From NCBI GenBank assembly GCA_963920525.1, contig OY986439.1, positions 27,538,819 to 27,602,818 on the forward strand: a DNA stretch of 64,000 bases, given 5' to 3'. This document shows, piece by piece, positions 1-11,120 of the stretch. Source of the stretch: Dichetophora obliterata (lineage: Eukaryota; Arthropoda; Insecta; Diptera; Sciomyzidae). A program made the position numbers and the translations under genes. The notes beneath the pieces are model-generated. The model saw only the letters and a program-made list of their open reading frames with translations. It searched no databases and was not told the origin of the DNA. The first letter of the stretch is position 1; every line of letters starts with the position of its first letter.

Positions 1-660
1 TGCCATCGTTTAAGGGAAAAAAAGTCAAAAACAAAAACTTACTCCGAATAAAACTTTGCAATTTTGTCTATTAATCAATTGGAGAAGATAACGAAAAGCT
101 ATATTATTTTTTAAGTACTGATACAATCAATAGCTGCATTCATTGGATTTTTGAAGTGCGTTTTTTTTTGTCATGCTCGATTAATTGCGCATTTCTCAAA
201 TGAAATCAATGCATTGAATAAAGTCGAAAGTTACTAAAAAAAAAAGGATCTAAAATCTTTTTTATCTGATGTCAATACTTTATTGGCGAAAATGAAAACC
301 AACTTTGGTATAAATTTATTTAAGAGCACGAGCGAGTGCTAAAATCTATTTCATGGTTCAGCTACTGGCAGATTATTAATGAAGTCAGGATCACCTGACT
401 TTAAAGCAATTTTAATCAATGATTTGAGTGTAGTTGCCACCAGAATTTATTCAGAAATAAAAATGCGATTATGAAAATAAATGTTAAACGTTTTATCAAT
501 TCACTCTTCAAATCTCATTTTAGATTTGTTTCTGATTTTCTTATTTAAGTCATTTTTCAATTCTCCACATAAGAGTTTAACTCTTATGATAGCCACTATA
601 TTCGAAAATAGTAATCTACAAAACTGACGTTTTCATTGAAAAAAAAAAAAATCACAACGT
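1..660. other. AT-rich region, no gene seen
   Basis: This stretch is AT-rich with many A and T runs. I see no convincing open reading frame, splice structure or RNA gene, and no inverted or direct repeat that I can delimit. It may be old intergenic or repeat-derived DNA. Confidence 0.5.
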
Positions 661-788
661 TTTGGTGTACGCGGTTTTATTGTGTGGCTTACAATGCTTT
701 TAAAATTATACTTCAGCAATAAAAAAGAACTAACACGTGAAATTTTAGTGAGATTTATCAGTGATTATCTTAACAAGAGTACATCGAC

Positions 789-1208
789 AAACTCAAAAAC
801 ATTTTGTCTGATCTGGAGTTTGAACCTCGGCTCTTTTGCGTACTGGCCACGCACTCTGCCAGTAGGCTACAGCCACTTTAAAATCACATAGTTCCTTATA
901 TTATTTAGTTGTGCGACAAACCAGGCTTAACGATATCGGCTTAAAATTTTGTAAACTCAACTAATAATTCGTACGGTCAACCTACAAATGAATTTTTTCT
1001 ACTAATATTTTTCATTCGTTAATAGTACGAAAACATTAGTAAATACTACGAATTTGAGTAAAAAAATAACGAAATTATTTGAACGAGAAATTTACGAATA
1101 TTATTATTAATATGTACACAATCATTCGTACAATGCACTAATACGAGTTATTCTATTTCTGTTTACGAATATCATTAGTATATATAAAATGAACATATTT
1201 GTAGATAA
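789..1208 (-). repeat. TACGAAT-rich interspersed repeat with tRNA-like segment, copy A left part
   Basis: This is related to the repeat at 34223-34740: both share a tRNA-like segment, then 'aaaccaggct', then many TTCGTA/TACGAA and 'actaat' motifs. The tRNA-like segment (about 810-885, minus strand) has a B-box-like GGAGTTTGAACC read on the plus strand at 815-826. The repeat is cut at 1208 by the CACAG-ended transposon. It resumes at 7683, where the same TACGAAT motifs run to an end reading TTTTGAGTG near 7813. It looks like a TIR element or SINE-TIR hybrid. The outer left limit is uncertain. Confidence 0.55.
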
Positions 1209-1370
1209 CACAGTACAACACATGATTTGCCAACTCAATTCTGAGAACTGTATGTGAAATTAGACCCAAAAAGAAGAATTTCTGCATCATTCGTTTTGTC
1301 TTCTTACCTGCCAAAATATTTTTAATATCGATTTGAAGTTAGTACTATCGTATAGGGGAATTTATCACGT

Positions 1371-2800
1371 TTTAGGCCCTGTTGTTTGACATAGCTTGAC
1401 AACCACTAGCCCGATTTAGTTGAAGTAAATTTTAAAAAATTAAGAATTACAATTCCCTTAATCTGTTTCTATATTGTTTTCCTTTAAAAGCAACAGTTTC
1501 CAAGTTAAAAATAAGCGCATGAAGAAAAAAAAATATTTTTTTTTTAAATTCATAAAAAATACAAAACGGAAATAAGTTTCAAGTCTAGTTACTTTTTCGC
1601 AAAGTCACATAACCAAAATGAGACAAAGATCATGAAAATCGATGCACGCGTTTCGCTTTTATTCGCAATTGAGTAAAGGTATGAATTTAAAAAATCAGTT
1701 ATAGCCACCACCCCTAAAATAAAAATAAAAATAAAAATTAAAAAATTATAATGCAAAAAAAAATTTATTTATAAAAACTTATTGAAAATAAAATAATATG
1801 GAATTAATACCAATTATAATATGCATAAAAACAAAATTTAGAACATTTTTTCAATTATTGGCAATATCCATCCTTGTAGAAGTTGACGCTTGTGGTTCTG
1901 ATGATCTTGTTTTCTTCGTAGGTTGTTCATATTCATGGTCTGAGCACAGATAATATAATAGAAAGATGTGCCACCGCCATACAAGCAAGTAGCACAGTAA
2001 AATTTGAATGTGGATTTATCATAAATCCACATTAAAGCTTTATGAGAGTCAGCGAGCGAACGATTAAAAGCTTTTGAGAGCGAGAGAATAAGAGAGCGAC
2101 AATGTGAGCAAATGTGAGCATAATATTGAAAAGCAATAGAAATGATATGTAAAGATTTGATGCACGAAACATCTCAATAAAAGATGTAGCTGCCAACAAA
2201 AAGTAGCAGAATTTCATTAGGTTTTACTTAAAAAATTTAGGCGATTTTTTTACTAAACTACCCTACGAGCATATTATTATTTATATTATTTAAAGTTATT
2301 ATATTTTTTGCTTATCTCTTATCTTTTTGTTACATAATTTCAAGAATATAATATCATAAAGATGGCATAATCTAGGTATATTTTGTGTGTTGGCTTGGTT
2401 TTTTTTTTTGCCGTTTTGCCACATGATATTTTTAGTGTTATATTATTGTAAGGGCGATTCCATCAGTTGAAGCTTAGCCGCGAATAATGTTGTAAGCAAT
2501 ATTTTTTTAAGTTGTTTTTTTGCGTAAAATTTTCTATTTAACTACTTTTATATATTTGAATTATATTATTGCAAATACATGCTTTACTATATGAAAAGTA
2601 CTCAGAAATGCAATTTTCAATTGTTCTTATTTATACAACAAAAACATTTTTTTTAATCATTTTTTGAGTAAAAATTCAATATTTTTGACCGTTATTGAAA
2701 AAAAAATTAAAAAATATATTCACTGACCTAACGCTACAGTTGAAACTATTTTTGTTAAGTGATTTTATTAAAACTTTGATCAAAAAAATTTGAATACAAA
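1371..2800. other. Non-coding interior of transposon copy 1
   Basis: AT-rich DNA without a convincing gene. Visible details are a short AAAAT microsatellite near 1719-1745, a perfect 27-bp palindrome at 2007-2033 (13-bp arms around one base), and at 2467-2500 a solitary sequence resembling the end of the small MITE at 42011-42226 (TTGAAGC followed by CGCGAATAA and GTTGTAA). Confidence 0.5.
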
Positions 2801-2814
2801 ATATTTAAAAATCC

Positions 2815-3190
2815 GGTATTCTACCACAATTTGCAAGTAGCGTTTCCCTGATAACATGTGATGGGTGTTTGGAAAGGGAGCGTGGCACCTCCTAGACCAC
2901 CCAAATTTGCGATATCGAATTGCTGTAGAGTTATAGACCACATAGCCTCGGAATTCAGTATTCGACTACAATTTACACGTTTCACTGATAACATTTCATG
3001 GGCGTTAGGCAAGGGGGCGTGACCCCTCCCAAACAACTGAAATTTTTTATATTGAATAGCTTTGGAGGCTGTGCGATCACCTGCCTCGGAATTCGGTACT
3101 CGACCACAATTTACTCGTGCCGTTTCACTGATAGCATGTTATGGTAACGGGGGCGTGGCAGCAACACACAGTGTTTCAGCTAGTTATTTA
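2815..3190. repeat. Three degenerate ~130-bp tandem units
   Basis: Three imperfect units each contain 'cggaattcggtattcgaccacaa'-like text, a 'ttcactgataacatg' motif and a 'gggggcgtggc' stretch. The units begin near 2812, 2948 and 3087. The array ends in TTTCAGCTAGTTAT, which resembles the end of the repeat at 4170-4475 (TTCAGCTAGTTAT). This style of unit recurs at 9240-9620 and 24490-25500. It looks like a non-autonomous interspersed element built of internal tandem units. A Helitron-like origin is possible because of the CTAG-type end, but I see no clear terminal hairpin. Confidence 0.55.
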
Positions 3191-4169
3191 TACCACCGCG
3201 AAGATTTCGTTGTTTTGTTTTGATTTATTTTTGACGTATCTTTGTATACGTTATTTCTGTTATTTTACTCATTTCAAATAGTGTTGCAAATCTTTTTATA
3301 ACGTAAAACTGCGATTTAGGGATTTTTAAATTTAGCTAAAAACGCTAAGAACATTGTTTGTAAACAAAATCTTAAGTTAAATATATGATAATTGGGTTTT
3401 TAAAGTCTGAAGAATTTGTTTAGTACGAACTCACCACGTCGACTTTGATGCAGGTAATTTTGAGTATTTTTACTAAAACCGAAATACTTAAATATCCAAC
3501 CTGCTACAATCATTCTTTTAACCTTAATATTTTCGTTGAAATATTTTTTTAACAGCAAAGTAAAAATAAAACAAAATTATAAATCAAAGTCATATTTTTG
3601 CGCACTTTAATGTGGGGAAAAAGTTAAATAAAAAGTATATGTTAAACTCTTTCACAAACGTAGTATTCAGAAAATGTCTACAAAAATCGTACAAATAATC
3701 GTATAAATCAAATAATAACTTAACTCAAATAATAGCTTAAATAAAAGGTACAAATGTCTCATTTGTAAATATTTATAAAACTTGTAAAATAAATGAATAC
3801 ATTTGGAGTTATTGGATCATAACTGGGAAAATATTTTTCAGAACTCAAAAAAGTCGAAAAAAAATTCGAACCAACCAGGAAAAGTCTTAATGATTTTTAT
3901 TAACTAGAAAAAATACTCAATCGAACTAGCAATGTCGTTTTCGTCGCGCAAACTTTTTTTCAAATTGTTTACCACTGTTATTAATTTCTTATTCACTTTT
4001 AAATAAAACATACAATGAATAAAAATTTTGTTATTCACTACTATCTTATGAATAAAATGTTCGCTATTAATTTTATTATTAATTTTTTATTCATTATTAA
4101 TTTTTATTCATTATTAATTTTTTATTCCCTATAAATTTCGTATTTATTTCTAATTTTTCATCCACTTTT

Positions 4170-4475
4170 GAATCTATATATACAAAATAGGATGTGTGTA
4201 TGTATGTAACGTAAAATAATTTGTGTATAAATGGACCCGATAAGTGGCGCTGGGGTGGACGAACTTATATCGAAAATTTGAATTTATGGACCAATTTAAC
4301 TGAAATTCAGAATGTATGTTTGTTTGATCATAAGAAAATAATTTGTGTATAAATGGACATGGTAGGTGGCGCTGGGGTTGACTTATTTCGAAAATTCGAT
4401 GGCGTGAAAAATATATAAATACTTTTAATTTTATTTTATAACGAGGGGAGTAGCGAAGCACACCGGGTTCAGCTA
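4170..4475 (+). repeat. Interspersed repeat with two ~130-bp units and CAGCTAGT end
   Basis: Two direct units share 'aataatttgtgtataaatgg', a 'ggtggcgctggggt' motif and 'atttcgaaaat' text (units near 4213-4320 and 4337-4410). The repeat finishes with a segment containing GCGAAGCACACCGGGTTCAG followed by CTAGT at about 4451-4475. Sequences with this kind of end are common dispersed repeats in insects. The terminal CTAG followed by T would fit a Helitron-type 3' end, but this is inference. The open frame on the minus strand across the repeat is an artefact. Confidence 0.55.
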
Positions 4476-4992
4476 GTTATAAATAAAATGAAAAAAAAAA
4501 TCTTGTTATTTACTTGTGAATAATGAACCAAATTAATAATAAATAAAAAATTGATATCGACTTTAAAATTAATAATGACTTACACATGAATAGACAATGA
4601 ATCAAAAAATAATAACGTACAAAAAATTAATTATTGAAAAATTTTAAATTCTTTTATAATTGCATTCTTTGCAAAAAGCATTCATATGAATAAAAATTCT
4701 AAATAATGAAAAAAAAAATAATTGAAATTAATTACTAATCAATTTTTTAAAATTCAATGCGAATTAAAAATTTTATTTATAAACCATTTTGAATTCATTG
4801 GATGGATTTGTATGTCGTTATTCAGTTTTCCTTAAGATTCTGAATATATATGCAGATTTTACTGGTCTGGCTGAGTCAATCAAAAATAGTCCATATTAAT
4901 AGCAAGCAGTGAATAAGAAAAATCTGCTTCGCACAAAATAAGGAAATCATCATAAAAATAATGCAAACAAACAAAAACCTTTGTTGGTGTCA

Positions 4993-5104
4993 AGCAGAGA
5001 TCACAACTGCTTGGTTCCAACAACAACAACGGAAAAAACAATTACAACATTAAATTTTACGACTCTCGCTAGCTACGCGAAACCATGCAGTGGTGATCTC
5101 TGCT
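4993..5104. mobile_element. Small 112-bp MITE
   Basis: A 24-bp inverted repeat closes this segment: the left arm starts AGCAGAGATCACAACTGC at 4993 and the right arm ends GCAGTGGTGATCTCTGCT at 5104, with about two mismatches. The centre contains a CAA-rich tract. It has no coding capacity and lies inside the larger transposon at 1209-7679. The class is unknown and no target duplication is obvious. Confidence 0.5.
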
Positions 5105-5244
5105 GTGAAGCATTGTGGAGTGAAAAGTGAAAGAGCATTGCAGAGAGAATGTGCATGCAAGGATTGGAAACTTTTCTCTCAAGAAAGCTTATTCATCGCG
5201 CTCACAAAAGCTTACGTATTGATCAGAAAAATATTTGTTACTTT

Positions 5245-7172
5245 TTAATGTTCTACGTGGCACATCTTTATACTATATAATCTTTGGTCTGAGTCTGTAT
5301 CGTCATCCGAGACACACATACTATTCAAGGGCGTGTTTCTTTCACTGTGTCTACCAATTTCAATGTCTTCATCTTCGGTGCTTTCTTCAAACTGCATAAT
5401 TGTGGAACTCCACCAACAAACCTCCGCAAGCAATGCATCCAATTTTTTGCTTTTGAACCGCTTTTCAATTGGCATGGTCACCTGGTGGAACCTCTCTCCT
5501 TGTTCGTCTGATTCCTGAGGTGATTGTGCCAAAAAGGTATCGAGGTGGTGGTGCAAGAAATGCAATTTCAGCGTCATGGATGCACCGATTTTTTCGAAAT
5601 AATACAGCAACCTGTCCACTTGTTGCTGTATCTCTTCTCGCTGGACACGGTTCTTTCCTAGAACGCCTTCTATTACTTCTTTCAATGCGTTCCATGCATG
5701 TTGGTGGTCGTGATGCTCTGAAAGCAAATTTGTGAAAGAATCACTTTTGATCAATTTCCGAATATCAGGTCCATTGAGAATACCTGTTACAGAATACATA
5801 AGAAAAACGAACAAATTATTGGTAATGCGAATGTATAGAAATTAACAAATTTAAATATGACAATATTTATATACAGAGTACGATACGTACCGTTTTTAAT
5901 TTTCTCATCACTGAGTTTTGGAAAGATGGATTTCAAACAGTCAAAGGCGCCGTTAACTTTTTTTACCACCACATCAACGAATTTCCCAGCTATTCCCAGT
6001 TTCATGTGAAGCGGTAGCAACAAAATATTATCCAGGTCCTTTATCATAGGTTCATTGCGTAATTTTAATTGTTTGTTGAGCTCGGGAGTTCTTCCTTTCC
6101 AATCTTTACATTGATATTGATTTCCTTTGTATCGTGAATCCCAATTACAAAGGAAGCAGAAGTATTTTGGATATCCGTCCTTTTCTATAATCCCTTGTAG
6201 TATGTTGACCACCTTCAGATCGCAACAAATGTTCCATTTGTGTTCATCGTATTTGATTTTCTTCAAAATTTCGCCCAATGGTTCATACGTTTCTTTCGTA
6301 GTTGTGCTGAATCCCAATGGAATGGATGGTTTTTTATTTTTTTTTTGTTGTGCAGCAGCACAGCCTTCAAACTGGTAACGGAACCATCGATGAATAAACG
6401 CCAGTCGCCAGCGATATAAACCATTCCCAATTTTTCCACTAAGCCTAGTATATCATGGCAGTACGTGAACGTATTTGCTTCGTCAACAGAATAAAATTTC
6501 TGAAAATCAGCTTGGCGTTGTCGGTATGATGTTGCGCTGACATTTTGCTGTGTGAGTTTTCTGCGCTTCAAAAATGATGTCAACCATTCCGAGTTTTGTT
6601 GTGATAGTCCCATCTTAGCCACAATGTAATCCATTTCGATTTGTGTTACCGGTTCTGATCTATTTTCAATATCGGGTGTCCAATCAGCATCATCCAAATT
6701 GGTCGGATTCTTGAAAACGTTTTCGGCTAGCAGGGACACAGTATCCGCACTCGGAGGTTTAGGTGCATCGGTATCAGCAGGGCGTTGCACTGGAAGTGTG
6801 GCAGTAAATGCAGCAGTGTATACTTTTGCTTCAATTATTTTCTGTTTAATCCAGGACGAAAATTTATGCATGCGTAGCACCTGGATTCATTATGTCCAGT
6901 TAGGTCTTCCACCCAAATTACTGGCTTTATAATAGACAACTTTCTACTTTTTCCGTGCATCCATTTTAGAAGCGTAGTATAACAACTGATGCACACTGTG
7001 TGTTTGGCGTAAAATTTGCACCACTTAAATCTGCTTCATCGAAATAATTACAAAACGCGGTTTTGAATTGCTCAGTAAACAAATTTTTTCGATCTTTTTT
7101 CTGTATTTTTCGGACGATATGACCACAAACGTAACAAAATTCATCCAAATTTGGGCACTTGTTGTTTTCCAT
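5245..7172 (-). pseudogene. Transposase-like gene of the CACAG-ended family, copy 1, frameshifted
   Basis: This is the presumed transposase of the element at 1209-7679, read on the minus strand. The N-terminal part (7172 to about 6840) has zinc-ligand-like pairs (CYVCGH, then CYAC). A middle segment (6880 to about 6340) carries the first DDE-like motif FIDGS followed by SLKAVLLHN. After a slip in an A-run near 6340-6350 the frame continues (6317-5891) with ICCDLK and CNWDSRYK. An intron at 5784-5890 (GTACGT to AACAG) then leads to the last exon (5783-5245) with GPDIRKL and SDEQGERFHQ. At least two frameshifts break it. The homologue at 60271-62006 has the same order and the same intron position. 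The RNase H-like DDE reading (D in FIDG, D in CCDLK, E in DEQGERFHQ) is inference. The host cannot make full-length protein from this copy. Confidence 0.75.
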
Positions 7173-7682
7173 ATTGATATATTTTGTTGTTATTCACTTT
7201 TAAAAAACTGGAGAAAAATCACTTTCACTGTTCGCGTTCGTCGGCACTGGCTGAATGATAAAAATCGATCAATGCACACCAATAAATACTACGTATTTTT
7301 CAATTTTTTACTGCCAGGTACTTATAAATGGGCGCATATTTTAAGGGTGGCTGGCTATATACCTGATTCAGCACTTGTACGCTTCAAATTGTGCAAAACT
7401 TTCCAAATAATCAGCACCCTTAAATGTGGGTTTATTTATTATTTTGTTTATTCCTTATTTTTTAATTCTCAGAATCATAAAAAAGGTGTCAATGTGTTCT
7501 CCAAATATTGTTGTGCATAAAACGTGAAAAACTCCCTTATACGATAGTTACTAACTTCAAATTTTGGCAGGTAAGAAGACAAAACGAATGATGCAGAAAT
7601 TCTTCTTTTTGGGTCTAATTTCACATACAGTTCTCAGAATTAAGTTGGCAATCAATGAACTAAAAAATGTTGTACTGTGTAA

Positions 7683-7813
7683 GGTATAAGTTTCACTTTA
7701 CGAATGAATTCGTAGATATATCACAATACAAATACTTTGCAATTTGTAGGATATACGAATATTTTTTTTACGAATATCATTCGTAGAAATTTTACTAATA
7801 AATGTTTTGAGTG
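7683..7813 (-). repeat. TACGAAT-rich repeat copy A, right part
   Basis: This is the other side of the repeat interrupted by the CACAG-ended transposon. It contains TTCGTAGA and TACGAATA motifs and ends TTTTGAGTG. Its reverse complement starts CACTCAAAACATTTATTAGT, close to the left end of copy B at 34225. This supports a pre-existing element that later received the transposon. Confidence 0.5.
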
Positions 7814-8877
7814 TTATAATTTCATGCAACGCCATGACACGCTTGCAGCATCCTTGGTCTAAAAGCGACTCTCCTCGCGGCCTCAGAACATCAAAAATGT
7901 GTTGTCTATTTTCGTGACGACGCCATTTAAGCAGCTTTAAGTGGTATAAAATAATTTTTACCATAGCACCTAACATATACTTAATTCCATGCAACAATTT
8001 CTTATTTTTCGTTGCTATTTTGTGCAACCGCAAGATAAAACGTTACGTTTTTTAGTTAATGCTACGTTCACACTGAAAGCTTTATGCGCATTTAGAGCAT
8101 TTTCTATATATATTTGTCCCTGTTACTCCTGCAAAGAGTAAAGGGCCGTTTGTAAATGTTGATTTCGTAAATGCGCACTTAGCTCTCACGTAGCATAGGG
8201 AAGGAAGATAAGATATAGTACATAGAAATATCTTACAAATCATTCGTCTCGTCCTTAAGTTTAATTTTTTTTTATTTTTCGAGTCTAAAATTAAAATTTT
8301 TTAGTGATATTTATTAATAACCCCCACAATTTCATAGGTGGATGTGTCGCGTTATTTGTTTAAATATTTATTGTCTGAACGCGCCCACATCAAAAAATTT
8401 CAAAATATTCTATGAAAAATGTCCATGCCAAATTTCATTCAAGATGTATTTGGATAAAATTTGTCTATAGTGTACATATATGAAAAAACTTATTTGTACA
8501 AAATTATTTAAAAACTACCTGTGCATACAAAATTACATAAAAGGCATTTATTAAGTGTTTTTCTATACTTTATGTTAGTAAATTGCTAAGTTTAGAAAAA
8601 ATTTAAAATCTATTTTAAAAAGAACCCAGACGTTAACTTTAAAACTGTAAGTTACACCATATCAACGAGGTATGCTCGATAGAAGGGATGCTCTCAAAAT
8701 TTGAAATCTTGTGCTTCTCAGAGTGAGTTGAAATGCTTGTCACATTCAGCTGTTTCACAAAATAAAGATCAGGATGTGCAGTAAAGTGCAGTATTTTGAT
8801 TGCTTACTTAATGTATTAGTTCAATACATGCGTTAATATATGTTGCCGTGCATATTTTGTGTGCTTAAATTTAAATA
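7814..8877. other. Intergenic region, nothing identified
   Basis: AT-rich sequence. An open minus-strand frame at 7698-8033 starts inside it and runs across the flanking repeat, with no motif I recognise. A few TGCAGT words appear near 8775-8810. No RNA gene or repeat boundary could be supported. Confidence 0.4.
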
Positions 8878-9096
8878 GGGGTATTCATGACTCAGTGCAT
8901 TTGTCGGTGCAGTTGAAGACTTGTGCAGTTAGGCTGTCGTAAACACACCACCATCACTTTTTCAACTGCTGAAGTCATCAAGTTTTAAGAAAAAGTAGAA
9001 AAGTATTTCTGCAGATTTTGGACGTATGCGTATTTTTTTCTTAAGTGCACAAGCCCTTAACTGCACTGGCAAGTGCACTAAATAGTGAATACCCCT
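8878..9096. mobile_element. 219-bp MITE with ~60-bp TIRs
   Basis: The left end AGGGGTATTCA at 8878 and the right end TGAATACCCCT at 9096 are inverted. Inner parts of the arms also match (GTGCAGTTGAAGACTTGTGCAG on the left versus CTGCACTGG and GTGCACAAGCCC on the right), giving about 60 bp of imperfect TIR. There is no coding capacity. The flanks are AT-rich and I cannot fix the target duplication, so the superfamily is open. Confidence 0.65.
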
Positions 9097-9219
9097 AATA
9101 TTTGTAAATATTGCAATGTCATTTTTAATGAACCATTTTCTATTTCTCATTAAAAAGATAAGTTAGGGTTTGAAAATTGACGAAAATGTTTTGAAAATTG
9201 TCGGAAAACATGGCGTTTT

Positions 9220-9625
9220 ATCTTCCATATATATATAAAATCGTTCGTGCGGGTTGGTGTCAGTTAAGATCTCAGAAACGGTAACACCTAAGGGCATAAA
9301 ATTTACAACATTTGTTTTCAAGGCTAATATCTCGAATAATAAAAAAATAAAAGTTGCCACACCCCCTATTACCGCCCACAAATCAATAAAAACGCTATAT
9401 TTCAGACAAATTGGGTTGTATTGGACTAAAATTTTGTAGTTTATTTCGTATAGTTACTCTCGGCAACTTAATAAAAAAGGGCGTGGTCAAACTATTACTA
9501 TGCCCACTTCTAAAAAAATCATTATATTTACTGTTGTTGTGCATGTTTTTATAATGAAACTGAGACTGGTGGTCACTTATATATATCTATAAATGTTGCC
9601 ACGCCTGGTTAAATTAAGTACTTAA
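9220..9625 (-). repeat. Degenerate interspersed repeat with GGGCGTGG-type units
   Basis: The segment contains 'gttggtgtcagttaagatctcag', 'gttgccacaccccc' and 'gccacgcctgg' with 'aatatctcgaataat' motifs. It resembles the tandem-unit repeats at 2815-3190 and 24490-25500 in reversed orientation. It is non-coding and its boundaries are approximate. Confidence 0.4.
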
Positions 9626-11103
9626 ATAAGCGCCTTAAAATTGAAAACAACAAATAGCTTTTGGAAATAAAAAAAACTATCAAAACCTCTGCAATAGTAA
9701 TAACATTTCAATTTTTTTTCAAGGAAGTTCACTTAAAATAATTTTTTAATAAGATATTTTTTTTTGCATATAGAAAGTAAATATAATATGAAATATCTAA
9801 TAAAATTTAATATATTGCTGAGAAATTATATGGTTTGTATACTTTAACTAGCAAATACCCGCTGCTTCATCTGCGATAAAAATATTAAATACCATGAAAA
9901 AATTTGAAATCTTAAAATTAAAGTATTTTGTTGTATCTTAAAATGCAAAATATAAAAATATTTGTGTTTGCTTAGTAGTTAAAAATTGTATATATATTAA
10001 AAAATTATTTACTTTATTTCATTTGAATAACCTTTTAACAGTAATTGTTATGGTGACATAAAGTTGCTTGGCTGCATAACAGGATTATAAAAAAATATTG
10101 GTAAAACATTTTTTAAATTTGTAATTCAAAACTGTAATTTTTTTAACATAGATTCTAAGCATGAATATATCTTAAGTTTTGAAAAAATTTCCTTTATTAT
10201 GACATGAAACGTTTGGCTATATCTCGAAAACTGTAGATTTTCTCAATATAACACATTTTTAGCCTTAGAATGAGAAAAAACCGATTGAAATTTCAATTTT
10301 TGAATTTGCAAGCAAATATCTCCGCCATTTTCAAATCGATGTTCATCAAATTTCTTTTGTCTGAAAGGTCAATTAAGTAAATTTAGAGAAATAAGAAAAG
10401 ATTTACCGTTACATCACCAGTTCAATGCTGTATATTGTTTTCACAAAACCATTAAAATATTAAATTTTTGCTCAAAAATGGGCCAAAAGTTATTTTTGTT
10501 GCAATTTTTTTTCAATTTCCATTTTCCCCACTCTGTAGTACATATCATTTATCTGAAAAAATTGCTTAATTTTGACACAAAACTCAATAAACAGTTTCTA
10601 TCATATAATATTATGGGCTACTAACCCGTATTATTTTTTGTATAAAATTTTATTTTTTTTCAAAATTTTATTATATTTTTTCAATGTTCTACAGCTTAAA
10701 AAATTATTTCTGTGAAATAAATTTCAAATAGCTATTACAAACTACATTATCAAATTATAGTCTTATACTACGTTAACATTGGGTCAAATGACTCATTTCA
10801 GCCCATTTAGCTAAATGAAAAACGAAGTCATCTCATAACTGGGGCGCCACGATTTAAAAATTGTTTTTAGTTCAGAGCAAAAAAAAAAAAATATGTTTGG
10901 TCGAACAAGAAATCGGTACCTCAGCTAGTTATCGACTTTTTAAATTTTTTTGCTTGGTACAATATCAGTTCAATAAAATATCTATATCCTTACCATTATC
11001 TACTAAATATAAAAGATTGACATGTCATTTGAAGGATAATCAAATTATCTATTAGAAAAAATACAGATCAAAAAAATTTAAGCAACAAATTTGAATTTTG
11101 TGT
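9626..11103. other. AT-rich intergenic region
   Basis: I see no gene, RNA or delimited repeat here. Text such as 'gctatatctcgaaaactgtag' and 'caaatatctccgccattttcaaatcg' (about 10215-10345) is of a kind common in old dispersed insect repeats, but no ends could be found. Confidence 0.4.
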
Positions 11104-11120
11104 GCAGTTTTATATTACTT

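Larger units (their letters stand above)
1209..7679 (-). mobile_element. DNA transposon, CACAGTMCAACA-ended family, copy 1
   Basis: The ends are inverted repeats. The left end (1209 to about 1370) and right end (about 7518-7679) match over roughly 160 bp, beginning CACAGTACAACA on each strand. Immediately outside lies TAA on both sides (1206-1208 and 7680-7682), a 3-bp target duplication. The coding region lies near the right end on the minus strand (5245-7172). The left half holds secondary repeats at 2815-3190, 4170-4475 and 4993-5104, so the original element was shorter. The same terminal dodecamer, with one base different, ends the element at 59617-62582, which encodes a homologous protein. 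CAC ends with a 3-bp duplication recall the CMC group (CACTA/Mirage/Chapaev). That assignment is inference. Confidence 0.85.

Noticed and set aside
4174..4461. 95-residue minus-strand frame
   Set aside because: It spans the two tandem units of a dispersed repeat and its peptide repeats accordingly. No domain is visible.
7068..7520. 150-residue plus-strand frame
   Set aside because: It runs antisense to the 5' part of the transposase-like gene and into the transposon end. It is hydrophobic and low in information.
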